A program made the position numbers and the translations under genes. From contig JAUNMH010000003.1 of NCBI GenBank assembly GCA_030537495.1, positions 101,429 to 165,428 on the forward strand: a stretch of 64,000 nucleotides of DNA, read 5' to 3'. The stretch comes from Clostridia bacterium. Lineage in GTDB: Bacteria; Bacillota; Clostridia; Peptostreptococcales; Anaerovoracaceae. The notes under the pieces were generated by a model that saw nothing but the letters and a program-made list of their open reading frames with translations, did no database searches and was not told the origin of the DNA. Positions 45,059 to 54,803 of this stretch are shown piece after piece. Position 1 is the first letter of the stretch. Each line of letters begins with the position of its first letter.

Positions 45059-46684
45059 TTACCTCCCTAATGTCATTGCATTCATATATTCTTCCTGAAA
45101 ACCTGGCTGTGATGCCAGTTCGATATGTTTGATTTGTTTTGCTGTAGCTTCAGAGCGCTGAGCCCACGTAGGGGAAAGTAGCATCATAGATGCCCCGGCG
45201 CCGGCAGAATTGCCTATGGAATGTATTTTCTCTTTTGGGATATCAGGCAGTAATCCCATATCCACGGCACTCTCGATTCTTATATAATTCCCAAAGGCTC
45301 CGGCAACGGAAATTTCATCAAGGTCGCCAGGATCTAATCCAAGCTCTTTCATCATCACATTGATTCCGGCAGAAATTGCAGCCTTAGCCAGCTGGATTTC
45401 TCGAATATCCTTTTGAGTTAGGATAACTGGTTCGTGTCTGAAATCGCCATCATAGAGAAGAAAGTCGTTGATGCCATGGTGGCTGATTAAATGTTTAAGA
45501 ACATCTTCGCTGAATGTATTGCCCCCTAAGTTCTTGTCACGCAGCTCCTCTGCAGAGAGAATCCTACCTGTCCGATCAACTATGCCCATGTGCACAAGCT
45601 CGCCCACAGCGTCAATTATGCCAGAGCCGCAGATTCCAACGGGGGTTGCCCCTCCAATTGTCTCAATTTCAACCTCATCATAGCTGATGTTTACACGTTC
45701 AATGGCACCTTTAGCTGCACGCATACCCTGAGTTATAGAACTGCCTTCGAAGGCTGGGCCTGCTGCAGTTGAGCATGCAAGAATCTGTCCCTTGCCGCCC
45801 AGAACAATTTCCCCATTTGTACCAATATCAATGAAAAGATGCGCCTTGGCGGGCATGGTTATGTCTGTTGTAATTATGTCCGTTGAGATTATACCTGCAG
45901 TAATGTCAGAGCCAACATGACCTGCAAAAGTACCAGCTAGATACACCAGAGCAACTGAATATCCCCAAAGACCTATCTCACTTATTTTAATTTCTCTGGC
46001 ATCTGTAAAGGTAGGCTCAAAGGGCGCAACGGCTAAAGCCTCCGGACTTACGCCAAGGAATAAATGGCTCATAGTGGTGTTACAGGCGACCACATATTTT
46101 TTCAGCGCGTCCTCATTGATTTCTTGCTCCTTACATATTTTTCCTACGCCCTCGTTAATGGCGCCTATAAGTAGCTGCTGCATTTTTTTCAGCTTAGCCT
46201 CATTGTCTCGGACAAAGGTTATTCGCGAAATCACATCGGCCCCGTAAGCACTCTGTGGGTTCACTCTTCCATAAACATCCACAAGCTCTCCCTTTGACAG
46301 ATTCCAGATCAAAACCACCAGAGTCGTAGTTCCTACATCCACTGCGGCTCCGTAAACATCGCCCATAGATTCATCTGCAGGAACAAGTTCCGGCTCAAAC
46401 CAAGATGGGAGATTAATAAGTTTCTTCTTTCTCTCACCTATGGTTTCAGATTCGCTGACTTCAATTATCATATGGTCCTCTGCAAGGGTCTGACAGGCCA
46501 GATATTCTCTTGTCTCAGAGTTACTTGTGTCTTTTACCTTGGTAATTCTAACCTTGCATTTCCCGCATACGCCGGTGCCCATGCAGCTGCCGTTAATGTC
46601 TACTCCTGCACTTGATGCAGCCTGTAGTACGGTTTCCCCAGGCTTTGGCTCATATTTAATATTCTTTGGTAAAAATGTAATCAT
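45059..46684 (-). CDS. RACo-type corrinoid-activating protein (2Fe-2S plus ASKHA ATPase)
   Basis: A 541-residue protein. A plant-type 2Fe-2S domain sits at the N-terminus with Cys34, Cys40, Cys43 and Cys64 (C-x5-C-x2-C). After a linker comes an ASKHA (actin/Hsp70-like) domain typical of the DUF4445/RACo group: AAVDVGTTTL near 115, LFIDIGTNGEI near 280, and DEISVAGAFGNYI near the C-terminus. RACo enzymes use ATP to reduce and reactivate the cob(II)alamin form of corrinoid proteins. It overlaps by 29 bases the MetH-activation-like gene before it. No methyltransferase or corrinoid protein is in the window. Confidence 0.85.
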   Translation of the reverse strand: MITFLPKNIKYEPKPGETVLQAASSAGVDINGSCMGTGVCGKCKVRITKVKDTSNSETREYLACQTLAEDHMIIEVSESETIGERKKKLINLPSWFEPELVPADESMGDVYGAAVDVGTTTLVVLIWNLSKGELVDVYGRVNPQSAYGADVISRITFVRDNEAKLKKMQQLLIGAINEGVGKICKEQEINEDALKKYVVACNTTMSHLFLGVSPEALAVAPFEPTFTDAREIKISEIGLWGYSVALVYLAGTFAGHVGSDITAGIISTDIITTDITMPAKAHLFIDIGTNGEIVLGGKGQILACSTAAGPAFEGSSITQGMRAAKGAIERVNISYDEVEIETIGGATPVGICGSGIIDAVGELVHMGIVDRTGRILSAEELRDKNLGGNTFSEDVLKHLISHHGINDFLLYDGDFRHEPVILTQKDIREIQLAKAAISAGINVMMKELGLDPGDLDEISVAGAFGNYIRIESAVDMGLLPDIPKEKIHSIGNSAGAGASMMLLSPTWAQRSEATAKQIKHIELASQPGFQEEYMNAMTLGR

Positions 46685-47417
46685 TTGTATCCCTTCTTTT
46701 CCCCCTTAAATTTTCTCTAATTGCACAGAAGTCGCAGCCTGCAGGATTCCCCAAACATTGTACGCAGGATGGTTCTGGTCTTATGTCACTTCTGTTAAGA
46801 ATGAAGTAGAGCCCTGTGCAGGTTTTTTGAGGCAACATAAGGCCGCTTTCGTTTGTTCTGACATCTATCAAGTTGCCATCAAGAATTTTCAAGAATTTTT
46901 CTGAGTCCTGAATTGCCATTCCGTAATAGCCAGGACCAAAACTCCCGGAGATAAAAGTTTTCCTATTCTGATATCTAGTAGCAATACTTTTCCAAAGGAA
47001 TTTTTTTTCAAGAAATTCCTTGCCTGCATCTACGTAGGAAGTTCCCCATATATCGGCAAAAAGTTCGTCCATTATATTTTTTTCAGATGAGTCTTCAGAG
47101 CAACTCCATTCGCCTGCGGTCAAGGCATAGAAAAATATTCCCTCAACAGCATCCTCGGGTATTTGGGAAAAGAAGTTGCAATATATGTCCTGATCTTCAG
47201 CAATCACATGGCTATTGTTGAAAACGACACTGTCATAATAGGATACAACAGCCTGAACATTTATCTGATCTAGATGTTTTTCCCTAAGGGTCTCGGACAT
47301 ATCCATTAGATTTTTGTGCTCAGGTCGGCTTAGGTCGAATCTGTTGGTTTTGATAAATCTCTCTCTTGCCGAAGGGTAGATGTCTTTTTCTTCGATTTTT
47401 ATTACTTTGTTAATCAT
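46656..47417 (-). CDS. MetH-activation-domain-like protein
   Basis: A 253-residue cytoplasmic protein resembling the AdoMet-binding activation domain of B12-dependent methionine synthase: FGPGYYGMAIQDSEKFLKIL and SGLMLPQKTCTGLYFI are typical. It adds a C-terminal cysteine cluster (SCVQCLGNPAGCDFC) that could hold a metal or Fe-S centre. Such stand-alone domains accompany RACo-type activators and corrinoid methyltransferases. ATG 47417 (GAGG eight bases upstream) is preferred over 47438. The end overlaps the ASKHA gene start, so the two are co-translated. Confidence 0.82.
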   Translation of the reverse strand: MINKVIKIEEKDIYPSARERFIKTNRFDLSRPEHKNLMDMSETLREKHLDQINVQAVVSYYDSVVFNNSHVIAEDQDIYCNFFSQIPEDAVEGIFFYALTAGEWSCSEDSSEKNIMDELFADIWGTSYVDAGKEFLEKKFLWKSIATRYQNRKTFISGSFGPGYYGMAIQDSEKFLKILDGNLIDVRTNESGLMLPQKTCTGLYFILNRSDIRPEPSCVQCLGNPAGCDFCAIRENLRGKRRDTNDYIFTKEY

Positions 47418-47484
47418 TTCCTTAACCTCTAAATACATTATATACTAATTTATGAAAGCGCGAAATGTCAATATGTAAGGCACG

Positions 47485-47515
47485 AAAAAAGGCACCTCTT
47501 TGCGAGATGCCTTTT
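47485..47515 (-). terminator. terminator on the minus strand
   Basis: AAGGCA (47489-47494) with TGCCTT (47508-47513) and an inner CTC/GAG pair, followed on the minus strand by a T-run; it serves the 111-residue membrane protein gene. Confidence 0.8.
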
Positions 47516-47535
47516 CGGTGAATATAGGATTGAAT

Positions 47536-47871
47536 TTACTGAAGGACGAAGTACAGTAAACCGCCGATTACTGAAATTGCTGATAGCAACTTTGCAATTG
47601 CGAACTTGTCTTCTTTCTTTGAAAGAAGCTGAAGCAGGATTGCGATTACGGCTACTGCTCCGAATCCCCAGGAAATTAACTGTGGTGTAGTTGCATTTTC
47701 TGGTTGACCAGATACATCTGCCCATGCTAGAACCATACCCCATACTACTGTTATATAAAATACCACCTTTTGTTTCTGTTCGTCCTTGATGAAAAACATC
47801 AATAACATTAATACTGCACTTACTACTATAGCAGCTACAAACATGATTACCATTGCACCTAAAGCGTTCAT
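47536..47871 (-). CDS. small membrane protein of unknown function
   Basis: A 111-residue protein with three or four membrane segments and a charged loop (FFIKDEQKQK). No family is recognised. It lies after an AT-rich 118-base gap downstream of the two-component kinase on the same strand, and may or may not belong to that regulon. Confidence 0.65.
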   Translation of the reverse strand: MNALGAMVIMFVAAIVVSAVLMLLMFFIKDEQKQKVVFYITVVWGMVLAWADVSGQPENATTPQLISWGFGAVAVIAILLQLLSKKEDKFAIAKLLSAISVIGGLLYFVLQ

Positions 47872-47989
47872 CTCTTTACCTCTCTTTCTCCTTTAACACA
47901 TCCTTTTATCTCGGATGTGTCATCCCTTTGTTTTTGTTGTTTTCCTTTTGATGTATTTATAGTAACATTCGTTTCTAAAGAAAAAACAT

Positions 47990-49117
47990 CTATATTTCTG
48001 AAGAATTCTGAAGATTATTGATTTTTATGTTTTTTATGGTAATTTCTATGTTCCACAGGTTATCCACAGTATCTATGGTGGTGTTCACCTGACCATCATA
48101 GCGTGCGGCTATAGATTTAATGCTTTCCAGACCAATGCCGTAGCTTTCTGGGTGCGGAGATTCCGCAGAGGTTGCAGAACCTGCAGAATTTGCAGCTTGA
48201 GAAAGCGCTACAATATTATTGCTTTGCCTTATTATTAGGCTGTCGCCTTTTGTTTCTACATTAATAGTAACCGGTTTTTCTGGATCTGCATATTTTCTAA
48301 TATTAGATACTAAATTATCCAGAATTCGCCTAAACTCATCTACAACCAGTTCGGCTGAAAAGTCTTCACAGCTACTTAAATCGATTCTGCAGTCGAAATC
48401 ATCTTCTAACTGCTCTTCCCATTCACAAATCAGCTGGTTCATTAGGAGTTTCCCGTTTTCTATGTACTCACATTTTCTAGATGCCTCGTCTAGAAGCTGC
48501 TCAGTTAACAGCTTGATTTGAGTTGACTTTTGCTTCATTAAAAGCAGATACTCTTTTAACTCCTCATCAGAAACAGCCTTATTAAGCGTGGTCTTATTAG
48601 CCATAATCTCTGTGTAAGACATAATGGAAGTAAGGGGAGTTCTTATATCATGAGATAGATTTCTCATGAATTTAGTCTTTGCCTCAGCAAGCTCTAGCTC
48701 TCGTTCCTTAAGTTTTTTCTCATTTTCTACCATGTAGTTAATGCTCTCTGCCAAAACCGTCAGCTCGTTGCTTCCCTCAATAGGAAGTCTGTAATCCAGG
48801 TTTTGCTCCCTGAGAAGGTTTACCCCCCTAGTAATTTCCTTTAAATAATCGAATTTCCTTCCGACCAGCATAAGGAAAAGAACCAAAAATAGTATTACGG
48901 AAGCAGAAAAACTTATGCTCCTAATCCATACAGACAAGGTGTCCATTTCCAGGTCACTAAGGGTAATTCCTTTATCTATAACATAATCTGAGGCAACAGA
49001 ACTTGCCGTCATGTCTATTAATTTAAAGAAGAAGATGGAAATGAGTCCAGACCAAAACAAGAGCTGAAGTATTTCCTGTGGCAGTACATTTTTCCTTTTA
49101 GCCTTATTATTCAACAT
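47990..49117 (-). CDS. two-component sensor histidine kinase
   Basis: A 375-residue membrane kinase. Two membrane segments (about 17-35 and 68-86) enclose only a 32-residue outer loop, so it probably senses membrane or wall signals rather than a soluble ligand. A HAMP-like segment leads to the H box MRNLSHDIRTPLTS with His156, N box DNLVSNIRKYAD and G box YGIGLESI. The usual DxGxG motif between them is replaced by a serine/alanine/asparagine-rich stretch. Overlaps the regulator gene by 11 bases. Confidence 0.87.
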   Translation of the reverse strand: MLNNKAKRKNVLPQEILQLLFWSGLISIFFFKLIDMTASSVASDYVIDKGITLSDLEMDTLSVWIRSISFSASVILFLVLFLMLVGRKFDYLKEITRGVNLLREQNLDYRLPIEGSNELTVLAESINYMVENEKKLKERELELAEAKTKFMRNLSHDIRTPLTSIMSYTEIMANKTTLNKAVSDEELKEYLLLMKQKSTQIKLLTEQLLDEASRKCEYIENGKLLMNQLICEWEEQLEDDFDCRIDLSSCEDFSAELVVDEFRRILDNLVSNIRKYADPEKPVTINVETKGDSLIIRQSNNIVALSQAANSAGSATSAESPHPESYGIGLESIKSIAARYDGQVNTTIDTVDNLWNIEITIKNIKINNLQNSSEI

Positions 49118-49811
49118 AGTAACCTCTTCCCCAGGCGGTTTTGATATATTTTGGATTCCTTGAATTATCGCCTGTCTTTTTTCTTAGGTTCTTAATATGT
49201 ACCATTATGGAGCTGTCGCCAACAGCATTGTCACCCCAAATTTTCTCGTAAATATCGTCTAGAGAATAAATTCTGCCTTTATTAGATGCAAGAAGCTCCA
49301 AAATCATAAATTCTGTATAAGTAAGAGGAATGGTTTCACCATCTTTAATCACAGATTTTTTCTCCTTACTTAAAATCAGATCACCGATTCTGATGCCATC
49401 TTCCAGTTGACTTTCTGGCTCCGTAGATACCTGAGCCGTTTTCCTAGTTCTTTTCAGCACAGCTTTCACTCTCATAATAAGCTCAATATTAGAAAATGGC
49501 TTAACGATATAGTCGTCGGCCCCTGCAGAAAAACCCATGACCTTATCGGATTCTCCAGAGTAAGCAGTCAGGAAAATAATAGGTGTCTCCTGAGTCTTTC
49601 GAATCTCCGCAGCCGTCATAAAACCCGACAATCCCGGCATATTGACATCCAAAATGTAAAGATCCACGCTTTCATCCACGTGGGTCAAAACTTCCTCGCC
49701 GCTTTCGCACGCAAGGGTCTTATATCCCTCTCCCTTCATAAGCACAGTGACAATATCCCTGATTTCTCTCTCGTCATCGGCAATAACAATTTTGCTCGCT
49801 CTCTCTGCCAT
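49107..49811 (-). CDS. OmpR-family response regulator
   Basis: A 234-residue regulator: receiver domain with Asp55 (LYILDVNMPG), Thr/Lys switch residues (FLTAY, IVKPF near 105) and a winged-helix DNA-binding domain at the C-terminus (TYTEFMILELLASNKGRIYSLDDIYEKIW). ATG 49811 follows GAGGGGGG. Together with the overlapping kinase gene it forms one two-component system, transcribed away from the racemase gene. Confidence 0.92.
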   Translation of the reverse strand: MAERASKIVIADDEREIRDIVTVLMKGEGYKTLACESGEEVLTHVDESVDLYILDVNMPGLSGFMTAAEIRKTQETPIIFLTAYSGESDKVMGFSAGADDYIVKPFSNIELIMRVKAVLKRTRKTAQVSTEPESQLEDGIRIGDLILSKEKKSVIKDGETIPLTYTEFMILELLASNKGRIYSLDDIYEKIWGDNAVGDSSIMVHIKNLRKKTGDNSRNPKYIKTAWGRGYYVE

Positions 49812-49889
49812 AATAGCCCCCCTCTTTCTACAAGCGCCTCTTTTTTTAGAATATTATATCAAAACTTACTACAATTGAGTAATAAAAAA

Positions 49890-49898
49890 TGCTATAAT
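49890..49898 (+). promoter_or_regulatory. extended -10 promoter of the racemase gene
   Basis: TG at 49890, then TATAAT at 49893-49898; no clear -35 upstream. Confidence 0.5.
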
Positions 49899-49930
49899 GT
49901 CCATATGTATTATTTTAGGAGGACTTAGAT

Positions 49931-51022
49931 ATGGTTAAGCAAAGCTACCCAAGAATCGAGATTAATCTGCAGTATTTAAAAGAAAACGTTGCTGCTATAG
50001 TAAAAAAATGTGCTGATTGCGGAATAAAAATTTCCGGAGTAATCAAGGGTACTACGGGAATTCCACAGTGTGCAAAAATGTTTCAGGAGGGTGGAGTATA
50101 TGGTATAGCTTCTTCTCGTTTGGAACAGATTGAAGATGCTATTAACGAAGGCATAGACTTACCGATGCTATTGCTGAGAGTTCCTATGCATTCAGAAGTA
50201 GATGAGGTTGTAAGACTTTGCGACATGAGCCTTAACAGTGAAGTTTCAACACTAGAACTTCTAAATGAAGCTGCAGCTAAGCAGAACAAGATTCATAATG
50301 TAATTCTTATGGCAGACCTTGGCGATTTGAGAGAAGGTTTCTGGGATAAGGATGAAATGGTAAAAGTTGCTACTCGCGTAGAAAATGAATGGGATAACCT
50401 TCACCTTTCAGGAGTAGGTACTAATCTTGGATGCTATGGCTCCATTGAGGCAACTGCAGATAAATTGGATGAGCTAGTTGCAATAGCTGAAAGAATTGAA
50501 AAAGAAATCGGAAGAGAGCTTGAGATTATTTCAGGAGGCGGAACTACAAGTCTTCCTAGAGTGCTTCTTGGCGATATGCCTAAGAGAATCAACCATCTAC
50601 GTGTAGGTGAAGGAATTCTTCTTGCGAGAGACTTAGATGTATTCTATGGTCTGGACATGAGCTTTATGCACCAGGATGTATATACACTGAAGGCTGAAGT
50701 TATTGAAGTTAAAGATAAGCCTTCACATCCAGTAGGAAAGATATCTATAGATGCTTTTGGACACACTCCTGAATATGTAGACAGAGGCATAAGAAAACGT
50801 GCACTTATTGGAGTAGGTAAAGTAGATTACGGTAGCATAGATGAAATCTTTCCTAAGGACAAGGGCGTAGAAGTAATCGGTGCTTCAAGTGACCATACAA
50901 TTCTTGATGTAGAGGACGCAGAAAGAGAATTTAAGCCAGGTGATATCGTTTCCTTTGGAATTAACTATGCGTCAATAGTATATGTAACAAACTGTAAAAA
51001 TGTGCAGAAAGTTTTCGTATAA
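49931..51022 (+). CDS. alanine/ornithine racemase-family PLP protein (Orr-like)
   Basis: A 363-residue fold-III PLP enzyme of the alanine racemase/YhfX/ornithine racemase branch. PLP Lys39 lies in SGVIKGTTG; GVGTNLGCYG and EIISGGGTTSLPRV are conserved. In Clostridium sticklandii, ornithine racemase makes D-ornithine for oxidative or reductive Stickland-type degradation; here arcA lies 5 kb upstream, and ornithine is the expected arginine-derived product of downstream enzymes, so an ornithine role is plausible but not proven. ATG with AGGAGGACTTAG upstream. A terminator follows. Confidence 0.8.
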   Translation: MVKQSYPRIEINLQYLKENVAAIVKKCADCGIKISGVIKGTTGIPQCAKMFQEGGVYGIASSRLEQIEDAINEGIDLPMLLLRVPMHSEVDEVVRLCDMSLNSEVSTLELLNEAAAKQNKIHNVILMADLGDLREGFWDKDEMVKVATRVENEWDNLHLSGVGTNLGCYGSIEATADKLDELVAIAERIEKEIGRELEIISGGGTTSLPRVLLGDMPKRINHLRVGEGILLARDLDVFYGLDMSFMHQDVYTLKAEVIEVKDKPSHPVGKISIDAFGHTPEYVDRGIRKRALIGVGKVDYGSIDEIFPKDKGVEVIGASSDHTILDVEDAEREFKPGDIVSFGINYASIVYVTNCKNVQKVFV

Positions 51023-51062
51023 AAGTAGTATAAAATATGATACAGATTATAGAATGATGATG

Positions 51063-51094
51063 AAAAAGCCGCAGAAAAATACTGTGGCTTTTTT
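51063..51094 (+). terminator. terminator after the racemase gene
   Basis: AAAAAGCCGCAG pairs with CTGTGGCTTTTT (one wobble) and ends in T-residues. Confidence 0.85.
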
Positions 51095-51160
51095 AATAGC
51101 TGAACATAGAAAAAATCGAAAAGTTTTTTGAAAAAAGTTAAAAAAATTTGGTAAAAACTG

Positions 51161-51189
51161 TTGACATTATTGGCGCCAGGTAGTATCTT
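51161..51189 (+). promoter_or_regulatory. heat-shock operon promoter
   Basis: TTGACA at 51161-51166, 17 bases, TATCTT at 51184-51189; the CIRCE element sits just after the expected transcription start. Confidence 0.8.
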
Positions 51190-51200
51190 ATATGTAGTGA

Positions 51201-51227
51201 TTAGCACTCGAAGTAAATGAGTGCTAA
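51201..51227. promoter_or_regulatory. CIRCE operator (HrcA site)
   Basis: TTAGCACTC, 9 bases, GAGTGCTAA: a perfect match to the CIRCE inverted repeat that HrcA binds to repress heat-shock genes. Confidence 0.98.
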
Positions 51228-51268
51228 CAGCGAGCAGAAAGTTTTGACTGGAAGAGAGGTGAGAGAGG

Positions 51269-52306
51269 ATGGAATTGACAGATAGAAAGCTTAAGATTCT
51301 GCAAGCTATAATTACTGACTACGTTACATCTGCTGAACCTGTTGGATCCAGAACACTCTCCAAGAAGTTTGACCTAGGGATTAGCCCGGCGACAATAAGA
51401 AATGAAATGAGTGACTTAGAGGACATGGGTTACCTTACTCATCCTCATACATCAGCGGGAAGAGTTCCTTCGGATAAGGCATATAGATTGTACGTCAATA
51501 ATATGATGGGAAAGCATGAACTTTCTCCGGCTGAGAAAAATATTATTGCTGAGAAGCTTAGAAGTAATGTTCATGAATTTGATCAGACTATTAAGCATGC
51601 GGCAAAGATTCTTTCAGAGATTACTAATCTTACATCTTTTGCTTTGACACCAAGTCAGAGTGAAGATACGGTTAGATTCGTCAATCTGCTTCCTGTAGAT
51701 AAGTCTACGGTGGTTTTGATGATTGTGGCCGAGAGTGGCAAGATTAGCAATACAGCTCTTAGAATCAATGTTCCGTATACTGAAGAGGGACTTCAGATTT
51801 TGGCAAAGAACATGACTTATACATATAATGGTAAGAAAATTTCCGATGTTTTGACCAACAGAATGATTGCTCATTTTGAGTCGGACATTGAGGCAATGAG
51901 TAGGCTTGCCAAGGATATAATGCCAAACTTCATGAAAACTCTTGAGGATATGCTCAATGTAAATCTTTACATGGATGGACTAACAAATATCTTCGATATT
52001 CCGGAGTATAATGACTTGGAAAAGGCAAAGAATTTTCTTACATTACTGGATAAGAGAGAGGATTTGACTAAGACACTTCTTGAAAGAGAAAATGGAATGA
52101 TTGTTACAATCGGCGGTGAAAATGCCGATGCATCAATGAATGATTGTTCCTTAATTACGGCAACATATCACATAGATGGAAAAATGGTTGGAAAGATTGG
52201 TGTAATCGGACCGACAAGGATGAAATACGCTAAGATCACATCCATAATGGAATATCTGACAGAGAATCTTAATCAGACGTTCCAACTGGAGTATAAGGAC
52301 AAATAA
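51269..52306 (+). CDS. hrcA: heat-inducible repressor HrcA
   Basis: A 345-residue repressor. N-terminal winged helix (ILQAIITDYVTSAEPVGSRTLSKKF, then TIRNEMSDLEDMGYLTHPHTSAGRVPS) and the C-terminal GAF-like domain of the family. It binds CIRCE, 42 bases upstream of its own start, so the operon is autoregulated. GAGAGG ribosome binding site. First gene of hrcA-grpE-dnaK-dnaJ. Confidence 0.97.
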   Translation: MELTDRKLKILQAIITDYVTSAEPVGSRTLSKKFDLGISPATIRNEMSDLEDMGYLTHPHTSAGRVPSDKAYRLYVNNMMGKHELSPAEKNIIAEKLRSNVHEFDQTIKHAAKILSEITNLTSFALTPSQSEDTVRFVNLLPVDKSTVVLMIVAESGKISNTALRINVPYTEEGLQILAKNMTYTYNGKKISDVLTNRMIAHFESDIEAMSRLAKDIMPNFMKTLEDMLNVNLYMDGLTNIFDIPEYNDLEKAKNFLTLLDKREDLTKTLLERENGMIVTIGGENADASMNDCSLITATYHIDGKMVGKIGVIGPTRMKYAKITSIMEYLTENLNQTFQLEYKDK

Positions 52307-52318
52307 AGGAGAATTGCA

Positions 52319-52876
52319 GTGAACGAAGAACTTAAGAAAGACGGGGTTAATCCGGAAGCCGAGGCCGCGGAAGCAGAAGAAACTTCTCAGGAACAGGCTG
52401 AAGCTGAAACTGAAAAGACTGCTGAGGCTGAAACTTGTGAGACCGCTGAAGCAGAAAAAGAGGAAGATGAAGCTCTGAACGCCAAATATCTTAGATTGAT
52501 GGCAGACTTCCAGAACTATAAGAGGAGAGCTGAAAAAGAAAAAAGTGACATTTACGCATACGCTAATGAGAAAATTGTTAGTGAGTTGCTTAATGTAATA
52601 GACAACTTTGACCGTGCTCTACAGCTTGAATGTGCTGATAAGAGATACGCAGAAGGGATGGAGATGATATTCAAACAGTTTTATGATGTGCTTGGAAAAG
52701 CAGGACTGGAAGAAATCATCGCGGAAGGAGAGGACTTCAATCCTAACTTCCACAATGCTGTAATGACAGAAGATAACCCTGACTTTGAAAGCGGCAAGGT
52801 TACAGATGTTTTACAGAAGGGGTATTTGTTAAATAAGAAGGTTATCAGACCTTCAATGGTGAAAGTTAATAATTAG
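52319..52876 (+). CDS. grpE: nucleotide exchange factor GrpE
   Basis: A 185-residue co-chaperone. The first 55 residues are a strongly acidic, Ala/Glu-rich tail (EAEAAEAEETSQEQAEAETE), then the coiled coil and the C-terminal beta-wing with GKVTDVLQKGYLLNKKVIRPSMVKV. It removes ADP from DnaK. The start is GTG with AGGAGAA upstream. 12 bases separate it from hrcA and 12 from dnaK. Confidence 0.96.
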   Translation: MNEELKKDGVNPEAEAAEAEETSQEQAEAETEKTAEAETCETAEAEKEEDEALNAKYLRLMADFQNYKRRAEKEKSDIYAYANEKIVSELLNVIDNFDRALQLECADKRYAEGMEMIFKQFYDVLGKAGLEEIIAEGEDFNPNFHNAVMTEDNPDFESGKVTDVLQKGYLLNKKVIRPSMVKVNN

Positions 52877-52888
52877 GAGGTAAGAACA

Positions 52889-54778
52889 ATGGCAAAGGTA
52901 ATAGGTATAGATTTAGGAACAACAAACAGCTGCGTAGCAGTATTAGAAGGTGGCGAACCAGTAGTAATCGCCAATGCAGAAGGTAACAGAACAACTCCAT
53001 CTGTAGTTGGTTTTGCTAAGAACGGAGAAAGACTTGTAGGTGAAACTGCAAAGAGACAGGCAGTAACTAACCCTGAAAGAACAATCTCTTCAATTAAGAG
53101 ACATATGGGTGAAGACTACAAGGTAACTATTGACGGAAAAGATTACACTCCACAGGATATTTCAGCAATGATTCTTACAAAGTTAAAGACTGATGCTGAA
53201 AGCTACTTGGGAGAAAAGGTAACAGAAGCTGTAATCACAGTTCCTGCATACTTCTCTGATGCTCAGAAGCAGGCAACTAAGGATGCTGGTAAGATTGCGG
53301 GTCTTGACGTTAAGAGAATTATCAACGAACCTACAGCTGCATCACTAGCATATGGTCTTGATAAGGAAAATGGATCTCACAAGATTCTAGTATACGACCT
53401 AGGTGGTGGTACATTCGACGTATCAATCCTTGAATTAGGTGATGGAGTATTCGAAGTACTTGCAACTAACGGTGATACTCATCTTGGTGGTGACGACTTC
53501 GATAACGCTGTAATGAACTTCCTTGCTGATTCATTTGCAAAGGAAAATGGCGTAGATTTAAGACAGGATAAGATGGCAATGCAGAGACTTAAGGAAGCTG
53601 CTGAAAAGGCTAAGAAGGAACTTTCAAGTGCTCAGACTACAAACATCAACTTACCTTTCATCACAGTAACTGCAGATGGTCCTCTTCACTTAAATATGGA
53701 TTTAACAAGAGCTAAGTTTGATCAGTTAACTGCTGACCTAGTAAAGAGATCAATCGAACCAATGAACAAGGCTCTTAAGGATGCTGGCATTACAACAGCA
53801 GACCTTGAAAAAGTTATCTTAGTTGGTGGTTCAACAAGAATTCCTGCAGTTCAGGAAGCTGTAAAGCAGGTAACTGGTAAGGAACCATTCAAGGGAATTA
53901 ACCCAGACGAATGTGTAGCAGTAGGTGCAGCTATCCAGGCAGGTGTACTTACAGGTGAAGTAAATGACGTACTTCTTCTTGACGTAACTCCACTTTCACT
54001 TTCAATTGAAACATTAGGCGGAGTAGCAACTAAGTTAATCGAAAGAAATACAACAATTCCTACAAAGAAGAGCCAGATCTTCTCAACTGCAGCTGACAAC
54101 CAGACAGCAGTAGACATCCACGTAATGCAGGGTGAAAGAGAAATGGCAGCAGGTAACATTACATTAGGACGTTTCCAGCTTGACGGAATCGCACCTGCTC
54201 CTCGTGGAATTCCTCAGATTGAAGTTACATTCGATATCGACGCCAACGGTATCGTAAATGTAAGTGCTAAGGACCTAGGAACAGGAAAGGTTCAGCACAT
54301 CACAATTACTTCATCAACTAACCTGTCAGAAGACGAGATCAATGCAAAGGTTAAGGAAGCTGAACAGTATGCTGAAGAAGATAAGAAGAGAAAGGCTGAA
54401 ATCGAAGAGAGAAATAAGGCTGAATCCTTAGTATATGAAACAGAAAAAGCATTAAAGGAACTTGAAGGCAAGATTTCCGATGATGAAAAGAATGATGTTG
54501 AAACAGCTAAGGAAGACCTGAAGAAGGCTCTAGAAGCTAACAACCCTGAAGAAATCAAGGAAAAGACAGAAGCTTTAACAGAAAAATTCCACGCAATCTC
54601 AACTAAGCTTTATGAACAGGCTCAGGCTGCACAGCAGGCTGCAGGGGCAGCAGGCGCTGGTCCTAACATGGGCGGATTCGATCCTAATGCTGGAGCAAAC
54701 CCAGGAGCAGGTGCTCAGGGTCCTGCAGGTGACAATGTTGTTGATGCTGACTTCGAAGTTGTTGACGACGAAAAATAA
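52889..54778 (+). CDS. dnaK: chaperone DnaK (Hsp70)
   Basis: A 629-residue Hsp70 of normal length. ATPase motifs [20 protein letters not shown] and [10 protein letters not shown]; linker [12 protein letters not shown]; substrate-binding domain; glycine/alanine-rich tail ending [12 protein letters not shown], the usual EVVDDK-type end. Codons are strongly biased, as expected of a highly expressed gene. Third gene of the heat-shock operon. Confidence 0.98.
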   Translation: MAKVIGIDLGTTNSCVAVLEGGEPVVIANAEGNRTTPSVVGFAKNGERLVGETAKRQAVTNPERTISSIKRHMGEDYKVTIDGKDYTPQDISAMILTKLKTDAESYLGEKVTEAVITVPAYFSDAQKQATKDAGKIAGLDVKRIINEPTAASLAYGLDKENGSHKILVYDLGGGTFDVSILELGDGVFEVLATNGDTHLGGDDFDNAVMNFLADSFAKENGVDLRQDKMAMQRLKEAAEKAKKELSSAQTTNINLPFITVTADGPLHLNMDLTRAKFDQLTADLVKRSIEPMNKALKDAGITTADLEKVILVGGSTRIPAVQEAVKQVTGKEPFKGINPDECVAVGAAIQAGVLTGEVNDVLLLDVTPLSLSIETLGGVATKLIERNTTIPTKKSQIFSTAADNQTAVDIHVMQGEREMAAGNITLGRFQLDGIAPAPRGIPQIEVTFDIDANGIVNVSAKDLGTGKVQHITITSSTNLSEDEINAKVKEAEQYAEEDKKRKAEIEERNKAESLVYETEKALKELEGKISDDEKNDVETAKEDLKKALEANNPEEIKEKTEALTEKFHAISTKLYEQAQAAQQAAGAAGAGPNMGGFDPNAGANPGAGAQGPAGDNVVDADFEVVDDEK

Positions 54779-54803
54779 GTTTTAGATAAATAAGGTTACC
54801 AAA

